From: Roseovarius atlanticus
Lineage (GTDB): Bacteria; Pseudomonadota; Alphaproteobacteria; Rhodobacterales; Rhodobacteraceae
DNA: 64,000 nucleotides
Direction: 5' to 3'
Assembly (NCBI RefSeq): GCF_001441615.1
Contig: NZ_LAXJ01000002.1
Span: 574,861-638,860 of the forward strand
Shown here: in pieces, positions 16,754 through 25,424 of the stretch
Numbering within the stretch: position 1 is the stretch's first letter
Layout of the letters: every line of letters starts with the position of its first letter
Program-made: the position numbers and the translations under genes
The notes under the pieces: model-generated
The model's input: the letters and a program-made list of their open reading frames with translations, nothing else
Database searches by the model: none
Told to the model about the DNA's origin: nothing

Positions 16754-17686
16754 CTATCCCTCCAGCGTGACCAGGTCGGCGAAATGCTCCTGCACCACCG
16801 CCTGCACGATCCCGCCGATCCGCCGGGCCAGAACCGCCTGCGCCGCCCGCCGGCGCCACACCAGCCCGATCGACCGGGTCAGGCGGTCGTCGCGGAACGG
16901 CCGGATCGCCACGTCGGCCTCCTTGCCCTCCACCTCGGACCGGACATAGAGCGCGGGCAGGAAACTGACACCCATGCCCAGCGCCGTCATCTGGCGCAGC
17001 GCATCGAGGCTGGTGCCCTCGTAATCCTGGCGCAGTCGCGCGCCCACGTCCTCGCACAGGCGCAGGATCTGGCCATGCAGAAGGTAGGCATCGGACAGCG
17101 ACAGCACGTCCTGCCCCCGAAGATCCGCCTCGTCGGCCCGGGGCTGCGCGGCCAGCGGATGGTCCTGCGCCACGGCCAGCTTCAACGGCTCGCGAAAAAG
17201 CCGCATCACGTCCACATCGGCCGATTGCACCGGCAGCTGCGTCAGGATCAGGTCGTGCCGACCCTCGACCAGATCGTCCTGCAGGACGCGCGGCGCGGCA
17301 TCGCGGATCACCAGTTTCAGCGCCGGGTAGGCGCGGTGCAGCCGCCGGGTGACATAGGGCAACAGGTAAGGACCCAGCGTCGGCGTCGTGCCCAGCCGCA
17401 GCGTGCCGCCGACGCCGTCCTTCGCCTCGCGCGCCCGTTGGGCCAGCGTCTCGACCTCGTCGATCACCTTGCGGGCTTGCGCCAGCACTTCGCGCCCGGC
17501 AGGCGTCAGCACGGCCCCGCGCCGCCCGCGCTCGACCAGCTCGACGCCAAGGGCGGATTCCAGCCGAACGATCTGCTGGCTGAGCGACGGCTGGCTGATC
17601 CCGGCGCGCTCAGCCGCCTTGCGGTAATGGCCCGCCTCGCTGAGCGCCAGGAAATAGCGCAACTGGCGCAAGGTGATATCGTCCAT
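16754..17686 (-). CDS. OxyR-like LysR-family regulator lacking the peroxidatic cysteine
   Basis: A 310-residue LysR regulator. The N-terminal helix-turn-helix is MDDITLRQLRYFLALSEAGHYRKAAERAGISQPSLSQQI. The effector domain resembles OxyR (TSLDALRQMTALGMGVSFLPALYV). In E. coli OxyR the redox pair is Cys199 and Cys208. Here Cys211 aligns with Cys208, but the position of Cys199 is Leu202, and Cys211 is the only Cys in the protein. So it keeps the OxyR layout but probably does not sense H2O2 through a disulfide. An ATAG-N7-CTAT site lies directly upstream. The cupin gene follows without a gap. Confidence 0.85.
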   Translation of the reverse strand: MDDITLRQLRYFLALSEAGHYRKAAERAGISQPSLSQQIVRLESALGVELVERGRRGAVLTPAGREVLAQARKVIDEVETLAQRAREAKDGVGGTLRLGTTPTLGPYLLPYVTRRLHRAYPALKLVIRDAAPRVLQDDLVEGRHDLILTQLPVQSADVDVMRLFREPLKLAVAQDHPLAAQPRADEADLRGQDVLSLSDAYLLHGQILRLCEDVGARLRQDYEGTSLDALRQMTALGMGVSFLPALYVRSEVEGKEADVAIRPFRDDRLTRSIGLVWRRRAAQAVLARRIGGIVQAVVQEHFADLVTLEG

Positions 17687-17715
17687 CGCATGGTCCTTCG
17701 CGGCGTGTTTTTCAA

Positions 17716-17752
17716 GATAGGGCTTTCCTATCGAATTTTTAGCCATGATAGG
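17716..17752. promoter_or_regulatory. OxyR-type operator between the LysR gene and the DUF465 gene
   Basis: GATAGG (17716-17721) and CCTATC (17727-17732) form an ATAG-N7-CTAT dyad, the OxyR half-operator pattern. TTAG stands where a third quarter-site is expected (17739-17742), and another GATAGG occurs at 17747-17752. It lies 31 bases upstream of the LysR start and 78 bases before the divergent DUF465 gene, so it could control both. Confidence 0.65.
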
Positions 17753-17829
17753 ATTTAACCGACGCTCGCCCCTCCCCATCTCGATGTCGTCGGCGCAGGA
17801 CGCGCCCCATCTTCAAGGGAGGAGCCCAG

Positions 17830-18081
17830 ATGAAACGACGCAGACTTTCGCCCAAGAGCCTGAAAGCCCGGATCGACACGCTGACCCGCCGCCACCGCGA
17901 GATCGACCTGCGGATCACCCGCGAGCAAAGCCAGCCTACGGGCGACGCCCTGCGCCTCAAGCAACTCAAGCAGGAACGGCTTGGCCTGCGCGACGCGATC
18001 CGCCTGACCCAGACGCTGCTCAAGCGGCTGGATCCGCGCCCCGTCCGTCTGGCCGGACAACAGCAATTCCATTCGGGCTAA
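17830..18081 (+). CDS. DUF465-family small helical protein
   Basis: An 83-residue, strongly basic protein with a helical hairpin pattern (LKARIDTLTRRHREIDLRITREQSQ ... RLKQLKQERLGLRDAIR). This matches DUF465 (YdcH-like) proteins, whose function is unknown. The ribosome binding site AAGGGAGGAG is strong. It is divergent from the OxyR-like regulator and shares its upstream operator region. Confidence 0.75.
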   Translation: MKRRRLSPKSLKARIDTLTRRHREIDLRITREQSQPTGDALRLKQLKQERLGLRDAIRLTQTLLKRLDPRPVRLAGQQQFHSG

Positions 18082-18085
18082 GCCA

Positions 18086-18175
18086 GTGGTCGATTTCTAC
18101 ATCGCCCTGATGGCACCGCGCTTCCTGCGCAGCCACAATCTGGACGACCTTGAAGAGGTTCTGACAGACGACTGA
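18086..18175 (+). CDS. Possible 29-residue ORF or gene remnant
   Basis: Reading from GTG at 18086 gives VVDFYIALMAPRFLRSHNLD and then DLEEVLTDD before a stop. The hydrophobic start and acidic end look protein-like, but there is no clear ribosome binding site and the frame is open upstream into the DUF465 gene. It could be a real microprotein, a remnant, or chance. Confidence 0.22.
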   Translation: MVDFYIALMAPRFLRSHNLDDLEEVLTDD

Positions 18176-18179
18176 ACTC

Positions 18180-18214
18180 GCACGGGGGCCGTACCCTCAT
18201 CCCGGCCCCCGTGC
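18180..18214 (+). terminator. Strong GC hairpin after the DUF465 gene
   Basis: GCACGGGGGCC (18180-18190) pairs perfectly with GGCCCCCGTGC (18204-18214) around a 13-base loop. There is no T-run, so termination is plausible but not proven. Confidence 0.5.
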
Positions 18215-18215
18215 A

Positions 18216-18279
18216 TGGCGACATGCCCGGATCGCGCGAGTCCACCATGAGAACGATCCATTCCGGGGGCATGTCGCCA
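18216..18279. repeat. Long compound stem-loop upstream of the DmdA-like 3' end
   Basis: TGGCGACATGCCC (18216-18228) pairs with GGGCATGTCGCCA (18267-18279). Inside it GGATCG (18229-18234) pairs with CGATCC (18254-18259). The result is a roughly 64-base structure with a 19-base loop, beginning two bases after the previous hairpin. No protein is encoded. It may be a REP-like element or a structured RNA; the gap 18176-18367 holds nothing else. Confidence 0.75.
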
Positions 18280-18367
18280 AACCGTGGGCAGGTCCGGCGC
18301 GGCGAACAGGGGCGTCGCTGCCGGGCCTGTCCCGATCTGGAGAAGCACGCCTGAACCGCAGCGGTGC

Positions 18368-19678
18368 TCAGGCGCGGACCTCTCGCACATTGGGGTGTTC
18401 GGAGGGCCGGAACGGCACCTCGCAGACGTCTGCTTCGGCGGCCTGACCGGAATGCTCGGAATAGATTTCGGGCAGTTCGACCCGCAGGCGTGACCCGATC
18501 CGCGACAGACCCCACGGCACGAACGCCAGCGCGATGTTGACCTCCAGCTCGGGCGACCACCAGGCCGAGGTGACATACCCCACGCGATTGCCGTCGCCAT
18601 CCTGCACCAGCCAGAAATCAGAGGCATAATCCGTCACCGGCAAACCGCCCAACTTGATCCCGACCATCTTCAGCTTGAAGGGATAATCCCCCGCCTCAAT
18701 GGCGTCCCGCTGACGCTCCAGCGCCGCCTTGCCGATGTAATCCGCGAGTTTCTCTTTCGGCACCTGGTAGGCCAGGTTCACCTGGAACGGCGAGGTTTCG
18801 TGATCCATGTCCTGCCCCCAGGACAGGATGCCGGCCGCAATCCGCCGGTGATGCCCGGGCGCGATCACCCGCAGGCCATAGCGCGCGCCGGTGCCGCGAA
18901 TGGCGTACCACACTTTCTCGGCGTTCTCGGACGCGTCCCGCACATAGACCTCATAGCCCTTTTCGCCGGAAAACCCGGTCTGGCTGATGACAACCGGCGC
19001 GCCGCCGATCTGCGCTTCCATCATTCCGTAATAGGGCACGTCCCGCACTTGATCTCCCAGCAGGTCGACCATCAGGTCCTCGGACAAGGGCCCCTGCACC
19101 TGCAAGGGCGCGACGTCGATCTCATCAATCTCCACGTCCCAATTGCCGTGCACGTTGACGCCGCGCAGCCACAACAGCAGGTCCGAGTCCGAAATCGAGA
19201 ACCAGAATTCATCCTTCGACAAGCGCAGCAGCACGGGATCGTTAAGGATCCCGCCCTTTTCATCGCACAGAATGCAATATTTTCCGTGCATCGGCCGAAT
19301 TTTCGTGGCGTCGCGGGTGATCACGAAATTGACGAACGACTCGGCGTCCGGCCCGCGCACCCTGATCTGCCGCTCGACGGCCACGTCCCACAGGGTGACC
19401 CGGTGCACCAGGCTGCGGTATTCGGCCATGGTGCCGCCATCCTCCTCCCGGACATAGCCGCGCGGGTGGTACATCCGGTTATAGACCGTGGCCCGCCACG
19501 CCCCCGCCTCGACCGACAGGTGCCAGAACGGCGATTTGCGGACGCGGGTCGAGACCAGCATCTCGACCGGGGTCGCCCCCGACTGGCGCAGGTTGACGGG
19601 CACCAGCCGATCGCTTTGGTCGATATCCGCGACATTGGGATGGGTGAAGGTTCGGTTCTGCGCGTCCTGAGTTGCCAT
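18368..19678 (-). CDS. GcvT-family aminomethyltransferase, DmdA-like
   Basis: A 436-residue tetrahydrofolate-dependent methyl/aminomethyl transferase. Its core resembles dimethylsulfoniopropionate demethylase: RVRKSPFWHLSVEAGAWRATVYNRM, LWDVAVERQIRVRGPDAE, KGGILNDPVLLRL, WFSISDSDLLLWLRGV and a GYVTSAWWSPEL stretch. An N-terminal extension of about 45 residues and a longer C-terminus distinguish it from standard DmdA, which is about 365-370 residues. The substrate could be another methylated compound. The start at 19678 has AAGGAGAGC. It is divergent from folB, and no dmdB, dmdC or dmdD is adjacent. Confidence 0.82.
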   Translation of the reverse strand: MATQDAQNRTFTHPNVADIDQSDRLVPVNLRQSGATPVEMLVSTRVRKSPFWHLSVEAGAWRATVYNRMYHPRGYVREEDGGTMAEYRSLVHRVTLWDVAVERQIRVRGPDAESFVNFVITRDATKIRPMHGKYCILCDEKGGILNDPVLLRLSKDEFWFSISDSDLLLWLRGVNVHGNWDVEIDEIDVAPLQVQGPLSEDLMVDLLGDQVRDVPYYGMMEAQIGGAPVVISQTGFSGEKGYEVYVRDASENAEKVWYAIRGTGARYGLRVIAPGHHRRIAAGILSWGQDMDHETSPFQVNLAYQVPKEKLADYIGKAALERQRDAIEAGDYPFKLKMVGIKLGGLPVTDYASDFWLVQDGDGNRVGYVTSAWWSPELEVNIALAFVPWGLSRIGSRLRVELPEIYSEHSGQAAEADVCEVPFRPSEHPNVREVRA

Positions 19679-19903
19679 CGGCGCTCTCCTTGTTCTTATC
19701 GGATCAACGCATCGCGGCGCGACTGCGTTCCGTCTGCCCGGGCCGCGCGGATAGGGGGCACAACGGCACGGGCGGACCCCTGCCGAAAAACCGCATGGCG
19801 TCCGATCTGCCGGAGCCGACGCCCCGTCCGTCGCATTTACGGGTTCCACCCCTCCCCCGCCCCATGATATGCCCGGCAGGATGGAAGTTGGGGGGAGGCC
19901 CAC

Positions 19904-20833
19904 ATGTCCCAGGAAATCCGGCTCGCTTTCGCGCACCCGTCCGAGCGCGCCGACGCAACCGCCCCCGATGGCCCGCTAGACCGTATCTCGGTGCGCGACC
20001 ACGTGGTCGAGGTCGAGATCGGCGCCTTCCAGGCCGAGCGCGGCACCACCCAGCGGGTGGCGTTCAACGTGGTGGTCGAGGTGCGGCCCATCACCGACCC
20101 GATCGACGATGACGTGGACCGCATCCTGAGCTATGACAAGGTGACCGAGGCGATTGCCGCCGAACTGGCCGAGGAACGCCTGAACCTTCTGGAGACGCTG
20201 GCCGAACGCATCGCCGAGCGTATCCTGCTGGAGCCGCAGGCGGTGCGCACCTTCGTGCGGGTCGAAAAGCTCGACCGCGGACCGGGGGCGCTTGGCGTCG
20301 AGATCGTGCGCTCGGTCGAGGACCTAAAGACCAAGCCCGTGGGGCATCACGCCGATACCACGCCGCATCCGCATGTCGTTTACCTCTCGAACACCGCCAT
20401 CGGTTCGCCCAACCTGTCGCGCTGGCTGGATCAGCTTCAGGCGAGGGCCGAGCCGGTGATCCTGTGTGTCGGCCACAACCGCGTCGACAGCCCCAAGACC
20501 GGTCATCGCATGTCGCAGCGCCGCGTCGACCTGCTGGCGCTGGAACAGAACGCCTGGGTTCTGGCGGGCCGCGACGACCGCTGTGTGGTGGTGGGCACCC
20601 GGACCGAGCTGGACTGGGCCATGAAGAACGGCCAGATCAGTGTCTGGGCCCCGTCCAAGATCGTGCTGGACGCGGTCGACGGCCCGCGCAGCGGGCCGGA
20701 CGATCCGGTGGGCCTGGCGGCGTGGTTCGCGGGACACATGGACGCCTCGGACCTGCTCTTGATCGGCGAGATGCCGCCCAAGGACCCGCCTGTGCCGGTT
20801 CTGGTGCAGGAGATCGCCCAAAGCGGCTTGTGA
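19904..20833 (+). CDS. folB: Dihydroneopterin aldolase fused to a C-terminal kinase-like domain
   Basis: A 309-residue protein. Residues about 20-145 form the FolB domain (ISVRDHVVEVEIGAFQAERG, ILSYDKVTEAI, LLETLAERIAERIL), which converts dihydroneopterin to hydroxymethyl-dihydropterin and glycolaldehyde. Normal FolB is about 120 residues. The extra 160 residues (HVVYLSNTAIGSPNLSRW, DLLALEQNAWVLAG, DPVGLAAWFAGHMDASDLLLIGE) look like an amino-acid-kinase-type fold without an obvious nucleotide site. Its role is unknown. folP follows after 151 bases filled with repeats. Confidence 0.88.
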   Translation: MSQEIRLAFAHPSERADATAPDGPLDRISVRDHVVEVEIGAFQAERGTTQRVAFNVVVEVRPITDPIDDDVDRILSYDKVTEAIAAELAEERLNLLETLAERIAERILLEPQAVRTFVRVEKLDRGPGALGVEIVRSVEDLKTKPVGHHADTTPHPHVVYLSNTAIGSPNLSRWLDQLQARAEPVILCVGHNRVDSPKTGHRMSQRRVDLLALEQNAWVLAGRDDRCVVVGTRTELDWAMKNGQISVWAPSKIVLDAVDGPRSGPDDPVGLAAWFAGHMDASDLLLIGEMPPKDPPVPVLVQEIAQSGL

Positions 20834-20851
20834 GGTCCCGTCTCACAAGCC

Positions 20852-20965
20852 GTCCCGGACTTGATCCGGGACCTCCCCGCCACTTCGCTCCCCGCCGTCC
20901 CGGACCTGATCCGGGACCTCTTGGCCAACCGGCACACCCCGCCCGAACCCGATCCGGGACCTCAC
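20852..20965. repeat. Array of GTCCCGGAC palindromic repeats between folB and folP
   Basis: Two near-identical 24-base units occur at 20852-20875 and 20897-20920, each with arms GTCCCGG and CCGGGAC around ACTTGAT or ACCTGAT and ending in CTC. A third, half-unit (GATCCGGGACCTCAC) is at 20951-20965. GTGAGGTCCCG at 20830-20840, at the folB stop, is an inverted match to the end of the third unit. A related unit is at 13481. Confidence 0.9.
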
Positions 20966-20984
20966 GACCCAAAGACCAACCGAC

Positions 20985-21995
20985 ATGCCGCATTACCGCC
21001 CCATCCCCCGCACCGACCACGCCCGCGCAACGACCGCCCTGCCCCTCGCGGGCGGCTGGTGCTGGTTCGACACGGTCGAGGAGATGCACCGAGACGCGCC
21101 ACCCCGCCTGATCCCGGCGCAGGACGTCCCGGCGCCTATGCTGACCCGCCTGACGTCGCCCCGCGCCCCCGTCACAGGCCTCGACATGGCGCGCCCCACC
21201 CTGATGGGCATCCTCAACGTCACGCCCGACAGCTTTTCGGACGGCGGCGCGCATTTCGACCCCGACGTGGCCCTGGCCGGGGCCGAAGCGATGATCGCCG
21301 GAGGCGCCGGGATCATCGACATCGGCGGCGAATCCACCCGTCCCGGCGCGTCCGAAGTGCCAGTGGACGAGGAGATCGCCCGCACCGCCCCGGTCATCGC
21401 CGCTCTGCGCCAGCGCTCGGACGTTCCCATCTCCATCGACACGCGCAAGGCCCCCGTCGCCCGCGCCGCGCATCAGGCCGGCGCGAGCCTCGTCAATGAC
21501 GTGGCGGGCTTCACATTCGACCCCGCCCTCGCGCCTTTCTGCGCCGAAATGGGCCTGCCCGTCTGCGTCATGCACGCCCAGGGCACGCCGGATGTGATGC
21601 AGACCGACCCGCGCTACGACAACGTCGCGCTCGACATCTTCGACTGGCTGGAAGAGCGCATCGCCGCGCTGGAAGCCGCAGGCATCCCCCGGAGCCGGAT
21701 CATCGCCGACCCCGGCATCGGCTTCGGCAAGACGCTGGAACATAACCTGACGCTTCTGCACAACCTCGCACTGTTTCACGGGCTGGGCTGCGCGGTGCTG
21801 CTTGGCGCGTCGCGCAAGCGCTTCATCGGCACGATCGGCGGCACCGAAGAGGCCCGCCATCGCGCCCCCGGTTCCATCGCCGTAACGCTGGCCGGGGTGG
21901 CGCAGGGCATCCAGATCCACCGGGTGCATGACGTGGCAGAGATGCAAGAGGCGCTCAAGCTGTGGATCGCCGCCACGGTGCCGGCGGAAAATTAG
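20985..21995 (+). CDS. folP: Dihydropteroate synthase
   Basis: A 336-residue enzyme joining hydroxymethyl-dihydropterin diphosphate and p-aminobenzoate, the next folate step after FolB/FolK. Signatures are LMGILNVTPDSFSDGG near residue 73, IDIGGESTRPGAS, SIDTRKAPVARAA, NDVAGF, and the late LLGASRKRFIG. An N-terminal extension of about 70 residues precedes the TIM barrel. The stop codon (21993-21995) lies inside the first palindrome of the hairpin pair at 21984. The p-aminobenzoate and sulfonamide site residues look conserved in the visible motifs. Confidence 0.96.
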   Translation: MPHYRPIPRTDHARATTALPLAGGWCWFDTVEEMHRDAPPRLIPAQDVPAPMLTRLTSPRAPVTGLDMARPTLMGILNVTPDSFSDGGAHFDPDVALAGAEAMIAGGAGIIDIGGESTRPGASEVPVDEEIARTAPVIAALRQRSDVPISIDTRKAPVARAAHQAGASLVNDVAGFTFDPALAPFCAEMGLPVCVMHAQGTPDVMQTDPRYDNVALDIFDWLEERIAALEAAGIPRSRIIADPGIGFGKTLEHNLTLLHNLALFHGLGCAVLLGASRKRFIGTIGGTEEARHRAPGSIAVTLAGVAQGIQIHRVHDVAEMQEALKLWIAATVPAEN

Positions 21996-22033
21996 AAATT
22001 TTCCGCTTCGATAAAATTCGTACGAATTTTATC
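21984..22033. repeat. Double hairpin overlapping the stop codons of convergent folP and EamA genes
   Basis: Palindrome 1 is GCGGAAAATT (21984-21993), three bases, AATTTTCCGC (21997-22006) and contains the folP stop. Palindrome 2 is a perfect 24-base palindrome at 22010-22033 with arm GATAAAATTCGT and contains the stop of the convergent transporter gene. Each hairpin thus sits exactly on one gene end and may act as a bidirectional terminator pair. Confidence 0.9.
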
Positions 22034-22955
22034 CGGCGCCGAACAACCGTCTGAGCGCGCCCAGTTGGCTGAGCGCCACGCCCCCCAGGATCAGCGCAAG
22101 GCCGAGGTAGAGGCTTGGCGGCAGCGCCTCGAACAGCACCACCGCGCCGAAGATGATCGACCAGACCGGCACCTGGTAGTTCACCAGGCTCAGAAACACC
22201 GGCCCGGCATCCCGGATCACCTGCACCAGCAGAATCTGCGCCACGCCCGTCGGCAGCAGGCCAAGGTAGATGAGCGCCCAGAGCACCCGGCCCTGCGGCA
22301 TGTCCGGCAGGCCCTCGGAGATCAGCGCATAGGGTGTGAACACCAAGGCCGCCACGGTCAGGACGGCGGCGGCCAGCGACAGGCGATCCACCTCGGGCGC
22401 CAGCCGCGTGAAGATCGAGCCCACCGCGTAGCATCCCGCCGCACCCACGCAGGCCAGCCGCGCCAGCATCTCGAACTCCGCACCCGTGGCGCGCAACGCC
22501 TCGGGTCCGATCAACACGGCCACACCCAGCGTGCCCATCACAAAGCCTATCGCCCGGCGCATATGCATCCGCTCGCCCGGCACCAGAAAATGCGCCAGCG
22601 GCAAGACCAGCAACGGTACCGCCGCCATGCAGACCCCGGCAAAGCCCGAGGCAACGACCTGTTGCCCCCAGCTGAGCAGAAAAAACGGCAAGGCGTTGGA
22701 AAAAAGCCCCATCGCCACGATGAACGCCCAGAGCCGCCTGGCCCCCGGCCCGCGCCGGCGCGGCAGCCCCCGGCCCGTTGCGCGGCAGAGCACCAGCAGG
22801 AACAGCGCCCCCAGGCACAGCCGCACCGCCACCACCGCCAGCGGCCCCACCCCCTGCAACGCCACGCTGACGGCCATGAAGGACGCGCCCCAGATCATGC
22901 CCAGCGCACACAGCCTGAGCCAGTTCCTCGGCGCGACGACAACGTTATTTTCCAT
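22029..22955 (-). CDS. EamA/DMT-family transporter
   Basis: A 308-residue membrane protein with about ten hydrophobic helices in two EamA repeats. The first repeat begins with LCALGMIWGASFMAVSVAL. The second includes LACVGAAGCYAVGSIFTRLAP and LVNYQVPVWSIIFGAVVLFE. Members export amino acids or other metabolites; the substrate here cannot be told. Its ATG is 102 bases from the next plus-strand gene. The stop codon is embedded in the palindrome at 22010-22033. Confidence 0.9.
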   Translation of the reverse strand: MENNVVVAPRNWLRLCALGMIWGASFMAVSVALQGVGPLAVVAVRLCLGALFLLVLCRATGRGLPRRRGPGARRLWAFIVAMGLFSNALPFFLLSWGQQVVASGFAGVCMAAVPLLVLPLAHFLVPGERMHMRRAIGFVMGTLGVAVLIGPEALRATGAEFEMLARLACVGAAGCYAVGSIFTRLAPEVDRLSLAAAVLTVAALVFTPYALISEGLPDMPQGRVLWALIYLGLLPTGVAQILLVQVIRDAGPVFLSLVNYQVPVWSIIFGAVVLFEALPPSLYLGLALILGGVALSQLGALRRLFGAG

Positions 22956-23057
22956 TCAGATCAAGCCTCCGGTCCTGTGGCCGCGTGTCAAAACGTCCCG
23001 AATGCATTGCCATTCGTGGCGGCGCAGTCAGGTGTTGGGACCGAAAGGAGGCGCATC

Positions 23058-23222
23058 ATGGACATAGCCATCGGCGCCGCGGCCCTGTCGATCATCACCC
23101 TGGTGATCGTTCTCATCCTCGCCGCGCGCAACAAGCAAAAGACCGAAGAACGGAAAAAGGATTCCGACGTCCCGCCAAGTTCGCTAGCCAAGGACGGCGA
23201 CTCGCACAAGCCGGTCGACTGA
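23058..23222 (+). CDS. Small single-pass membrane protein
   Basis: A 54-residue protein: one N-terminal membrane helix (IAIGAAALSIITLVIVLILAA) followed by a charged cytoplasmic tail rich in Lys, Glu and Asp. The ribosome binding site AAAGGAGG lies 7 bases before the ATG, and a strong bidirectional terminator follows 10 bases after the stop, which supports a real gene. No family is recognised. Confidence 0.6.
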   Translation: MDIAIGAAALSIITLVIVLILAARNKQKTEERKKDSDVPPSSLAKDGDSHKPVD

Positions 23223-23231
23223 CACCAATGA

Positions 23232-23266
23232 AAAGAGCCGGCAATTCACCGGCTCTTTCCTTTTTT
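23232..23266. terminator. Bidirectional intrinsic terminator
   Basis: AAAGAGCCGG (23232-23241) pairs with CCGGCTCTTT (23249-23258) around a seven-base loop, followed by CCTTTTTT on the plus strand. On the minus strand the same stem serves ilvC, whose stop is 15 bases away. Confidence 0.92.
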
Positions 23267-23280
23267 GTGTGCCGATGGCC

Positions 23281-24399
<1,119 letters not shown>

Positions 24400-24409
24400 T
24401 CATTCACTG

Positions 24410-24421
24410 TTCTTTAAATAC
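24410..24421. promoter_or_regulatory. Candidate Lrp site between ilvC and the Lrp genes
   Basis: TTCTTTAAATAC occurs here in the 154-base gap between divergent ilvC and the first Lrp gene. The identical 12-mer recurs at 25428-25439 just after the second Lrp gene. Lrp proteins bind AT-rich sites of this sort, so autoregulation and ilvC control are plausible. Confidence 0.45.
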
Positions 24422-24457
24422 TCGAAAATTCCATGCGCCAGATACCCTGACTGCCCC

Positions 24458-24916
24458 ATGCACCTCGACGACACCGACCGCCGCATCCTGCGCCAGTACC
24501 AGCACGACCCGACGCTCGGCCCCGCCGAGCTGGCCGGGCTTGCCGGTGTTACCCCCGCCACCTGCGCGCGGCGGCTGGACCGGATGGCAGAGGCCGGGCT
24601 TTTACGGGGCAACCACGCGGTGATCGACTGGGCGGCGCTTGGCTACAGCGTCGAGGTCAGTTTGCGCATCACGCTGGACAAGACCGTGCCCACCGCCTTC
24701 GACGCCTTCACCGAGGCCGCGCGCGCCATTCCCGAGGTCCTGGAAATCCAGTCCTTTCTCGGCCGGGTCGACACGCGCCTGTCGGTCATCGCCCGCGACA
24801 TGGCCCATTACCAGGAGATCTATCGCACCGCGATCCTGACCCTGCCCCATATCGCCGATATCGAGGCGCTGATGCACGTGGCGCGTATCAAGACCGACGA
24901 GGTCTTGCCGCTATGA
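24458..24916 (+). CDS. Lrp/AsnC-family transcriptional regulator (first of a pair)
   Basis: A 152-residue regulator starting MHLDDTDRRILRQYQHDPTLG. The helix-turn-helix is PAELAGLAGVTPATCARRLDRMAEAGLL, and the C-terminal RAM/AsnC ligand domain contains VLEIQSFLGRVDTRLSVIARDMAHYQEIYR. It shares an ATGA overlap with a second Lrp gene, so the two may form a hetero-oligomer. It is divergent from ilvC, which it may regulate in response to amino acids. Confidence 0.93.
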   Translation: MHLDDTDRRILRQYQHDPTLGPAELAGLAGVTPATCARRLDRMAEAGLLRGNHAVIDWAALGYSVEVSLRITLDKTVPTAFDAFTEAARAIPEVLEIQSFLGRVDTRLSVIARDMAHYQEIYRTAILTLPHIADIEALMHVARIKTDEVLPL

Positions 24917-25383
24917 GCCAGCCCATGATCGAACTTGACACCACTGACCGCCAGATCCTGCGGGCACTGGTGCAGGATGCCACGCAATCGGCGGGCGCCA
25001 TCGGGCGCGCCTTGGGCCTCAGCCAGCCCGCCGCATGGCGGCGCATCAAGCGGCTGCGTGACGCGGGCATTCTGAAAACCCAGCGGCTGGATCTGGACAA
25101 GGAGGCACTGGGTTTCGGCGTCACCGTCTTTCTGGGCCTGAAACTGGCCACCAAGGGCCGCGTCAGCCTGGCCGATTTCGAACGCGCGGTGTCGGCCATC
25201 CCCGAGGTGCAGACGGTCGAGCATATCCTTGGCCTTTACGACTATCGCCTGCGCGTCGTCGCCCGCGACATCTCGGATTTCGAACGGGTTCTGCGCCGCC
25301 GCATCATGACGCTTCCGGGTGTCGGAGACGTCGAGGCGAACGTGCTTCTAAGCGAAGAGCGCCGCCCGGGCCCGATCGGCTGA
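24913..25383 (+). CDS. Lrp/AsnC-family transcriptional regulator (second of a pair)
   Basis: A 156-residue paralog of the preceding gene, translationally coupled to it by ATGA. The DNA-binding part is QSAGAIGRALGLSQPAAWRRIKRLRDAGILKTQRLDLD. The effector domain holds IPEVQTVEHILGLYDYRLRVVARDISDFERVLRR. Both proteins have a normal family length and intact domains, so neither looks like a pseudogene. An inverted-repeat candidate operator lies 42 bases after its stop. Confidence 0.93.
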   Translation: MSQPMIELDTTDRQILRALVQDATQSAGAIGRALGLSQPAAWRRIKRLRDAGILKTQRLDLDKEALGFGVTVFLGLKLATKGRVSLADFERAVSAIPEVQTVEHILGLYDYRLRVVARDISDFERVLRRRIMTLPGVGDVEANVLLSEERRPGPIG

Positions 25384-25424
25384 TACCACTTTCGCGGTAT
25401 GCCGCCGTATGCGTGTATGCAAAA

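Noticed and set aside
20852..20965. CRISPR array
   Set aside because: Only two and a half repeat units are present, each itself a palindrome of the dispersed type, and no cas genes are in the window.
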